DNA of 64,000 nt from Hippophae tibetana. Lineage: Eukaryota; Streptophyta; Magnoliopsida; Rosales; Elaeagnaceae. The position numbers and the translations under genes are program-made. Where the stretch lies: contig CM072809.1 of assembly GCA_037013495.1 (NCBI GenBank), forward strand, positions 13,303,001 to 13,367,000. Direction: 5' to 3'. This document shows positions 61,301-64,000 of the stretch, one piece after another. A model generated the notes under the pieces. It was not told the origin of the DNA. It searched no databases and saw only the letters and a list, made by a program, of their open reading frames with translations. Every line of letters starts with the position of its first letter. Positions within the stretch are counted from its first letter, which is position 1.

Positions 61301-64000
61301 TTTGAAGTGTAATTAAGTTAACGTGAATTTTTTAGTTAAGTTGGTGCATTTGTAAATGTTGATTAAGAATGATGCAATTAAATGGCTAATCTTAATATAA
61401 TAATATGGTTACATTCAGTGTGTTCTTATTCAATAAAATTGTTAAATATTTAAATGAGTTTTATATTGAAAAAATACGTAGAATAAATTGGTTATATGGT
61501 TGGAATGAATTTTTTATCTATAATAGAATTAACCTTTTGATTTGAAATTGAGATTAATAAATTATAAGAATATAGTAGATATTTTATATGCTTTTTTATA
61601 ACAATAATAAAATTATACATGTTTTTGTTAGTTTTTTTAATATGAGTGTATTGCAATCTATAACTTTTAACAAAATCGTGTAATTTGAACCTAAGTTTCT
61701 TATAAATAGTTTCATAATGGGACAAATTTTACAATATGTGAAGTTTTTGATGATTTTATCTTTTATTTTAAAAAAATGTTTTATGCATTAACTTTAGAAA
61801 ATTAATAATAAATTATAAAGTAACAAAAATTTCAAAAAATTTAAAATTTACTGTTATAGTACTAATTTTTGTTAGAATCTTTAGATGTAAGAAATAGCTT
61901 TTTGTGATTTTTTTTAACCTAAAAGAGTTTGTTTTTATATTAAATCAAATTTCACGAGTGTTTTCAATTAATGACTTAAAATTGTGAGAATTTAAGATCA
62001 AAATACATTCTGATAAAAATAATTTTTGTAAGTACGAGTAAAGCAAGAATTATTTTTTTATAAAATCACATTTCATGATAAAGTAAAATTGTGTGTTTTG
62101 ATATTAGTTCTTGCTATATGTGTTATTTTATTAGAAAAAAAATTGCAATTATTTTTTGCTTTATACTAAATAACGATGATATATGTATCTTATTTTAATA
62201 TAAATATATTTAAATTATTAAATTTATAATTAGTTTTAAATGTTAAAAATCTTAATATTTAAAATTCAAGGGATACAATTTCATTTTGTGCATGAATTTG
62301 TATATAATTTTACAAGTATTATATCTAAAAATTTCTTTGTCAAAAAAATATTTCGTTTCTCCTAGAGTAACCCACTTTGACTTAGTGCACAACTTTAACC
62401 GAAAGTTTTAAAATGCATAAATAAGAACAATATAAACCAATCACTCTTGTTATAATTTAAATTACACTAGGTACAGTTAAATTATTTATGCAAATTCTCA
62501 TAAATTAATTGAAAAGAAAAAAATTCATAAATGTTAGATATTTTATACATGTAGAAGTTGGTGTATTTGTAAATGTACGTACCGAATCTATAATGAATTG
62601 GAAAATGACTGGCAAAGAAATGTCACAGTTTTCCCAAGTTCGTTGGGGCCGAAATTGGTGGCTATTGCTGGTGTCTTTTGATTAGTCTGAAAGTCACGAT
62701 ACTTTAATGATGAAACAAAAAATATCGCTTCAAATTTGTTGGAAGTATTAGTGGCTCTAAAAAGAGAATACTACATGACATGAATTCTTTCAAGTTATTC
62801 TATCTTTGATTCCCTCGCTGCTTTTATAACATGTTGAAAGGCATAAGAATTGTCTGAATTTCGATACTCTAACGATAAATGACCACCACAACAAAAACAA
62901 ATTATAATATATCTCTTATTCACTCTTCTATTGAATGTTAGTATCTAAATTATGTAATTCTTCCCTACAAATTTTATATTATGCATATATTTTATAATTA
63001 TGCATGATTTAAGAGTGTTATCGTCAACACTTGTACTTTTCTATTTCCTCACGATGGATAGCCTATTGACGAAGAACTCAGCAGTATCTCCCATTAATTT
63101 TGCAATAACCATTGATCATCATTGATTTGAAATCATTCCTTGATGTGAATTCAGATATTTTTGTAACATTAAAATATTTTGAGAAATATAGAAGGTAACG
63201 TGATGGTAGGATATTCAATTCAAATCTTTTAACATATATATTATTTGTCTGCTTGTGAATGCATTTCAATAGTGTACAGATTAGCAAAATAAGGTTTCTG
63301 ACACTAAATTATTAACAATCCAGATAATATTGCAATAAGAAATCTGGCTTTATTGTGGTGCATATAAAATCAAAGAAAGACAGCCAAGCTCTTGAGAGAC
63401 AACCACTACTGTCAGATTCCAACTTTGTCAACGGAGAACAAAAATAGATCATCTAAAAGGGTTGATGAAAACTATATAAAAAGTACTTCTCAATAAAAAA
63501 ACTAAGGGCTTTAGCTTTTTTTAATACATTCTGAGATTGAAATTGGAACAAATTGTAGTAGAAGGCGACTGAAAAGTTTTCAAGCATAAGGAGTCAAACT
63601 CCAAGCATATAGGTCATTTATATATGTACGGTCTCACATTTGAAGAAAGAAATTGGGTACAGCTGTTCAGTTACATTCTACTACCTAACCTTAGGTAGGA
63701 AAATGTACAACTTGGTATATAACATTACTGTTATTTAATGTCAGATGATGATAAGGCAATGCTCCACATCATATACTTGTTACAGTTTCTTTTTTTCTTT
63801 TATGCTAGTGTTTGAAGATGAAAGTCACGAAACAGCCCTGTTTTCTATAGTTATAAAGCAATAAGTATACTATTTTAGGGTTTTTTTTCTCCTATCAATT
63901 TGGTATTTTTCTTATTAAATTTTATACCAATCAGGTATTTCGGTTAATATTAATGTTAAATATTGATAATAAAATAAACCACTCGAATTGGAAATTTATT
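58380..64000. other. Long AT-rich intergenic stretch to the window end
   Basis: No gene is supported over 5.6 kb. The part near 59.08-59.35 kb has 'ggccggtttggcca' and 'tgtttggccaaa' words seen at the ends of some hAT-type plant MITEs, but a full element with target duplication was not found. The last 0.7 kb (63.3-63.9 kb) is less AT-rich and could be the edge of a gene beyond the window. Confidence 0.55.

Noticed and set aside
1-64000. CRISPR arrays, bacterial operons or an organelle DNA insertion
   Set aside because: No regularly spaced direct repeats with unique spacers, no dense operon-like coding and no recognisable plastid or mitochondrial genes were seen. The tandem arrays found are contiguous repeats.

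Overview
This is nuclear DNA from a flowering plant, almost certainly a eudicot. It is very AT-rich, its host genes have GT-AG introns, and its repeats (Ty1/copia elements primed by initiator-Met tRNA, TRIMs, a CACTA-type element) are typical of plants. I cannot name the species from the sequence alone. No rRNA gene, CRISPR array or bacterial-type operon is visible.

Three host genes look intact. (1) A PIF3-type bHLH phytochrome-interacting factor lies on + at 27004-30356. It has seven coding exons, an N-terminal phytochrome B-binding motif and a complete bHLH. (2) A large acidic Glu/Lys-rich repeat protein lies on - at 31541-35036. It has a 27-nt first coding exon, a long second exon, and about six tandem copies of a 59-residue unit. 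It is convergent with the PIF3-type gene. (3) An R2R3-MYB of the MYB61 type lies on + at 54650-56151, with the three-exon layout (133, 130 and 1054 nt) usual for the family. A fourth host locus, a PLS-class pentatricopeptide-repeat gene at about 7209-8945, is broken. A weak possible gene relic lies at 57842-58372.

The rest is mostly transposon fossils and AT-rich spacer. A Ty1/copia element with perfect 5-bp target duplications (2066-7114) ends 95 bp before the PPR relic. An older, shortened copia copy lies on - at about 13782-17473. A degraded relative of the first copia element spans 40810-45873, and its 5' LTR was later invaded by a 622-bp non-autonomous CACTA-like DNA transposon. The partner LTR preserves the empty site. 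Three members of one TRIM family (LTRs of about 111-113 bp) are present. Two sit on - at 19026-19330 and 20262-20591, each with 5-bp target duplications. A third, incomplete one sits inside a tandem-repeat array just downstream of the MYB61-type gene. A second, unrelated TRIM-like element is at 48501-49055.

Smaller structures are a perfect 12-bp array in the copia LTR (8 units against 3), a SINE-like segment near 12.6 kb, a 490-bp-period duplication near 36 kb, and a long foldback next to another long inverted-repeat element near 52 kb. The PIF3-type and MYB61-type genes both act in light- and carbon-related regulation in other plants, but nothing here shows that they work together. I found no clearly new multi-gene system. 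The strongest unusual signals are the small TRIM family, the dated CACTA-in-LTR nesting, the repeat-built acidic protein, the possible alternative 3' end of the PIF3-type gene and the MYB61 3' array.
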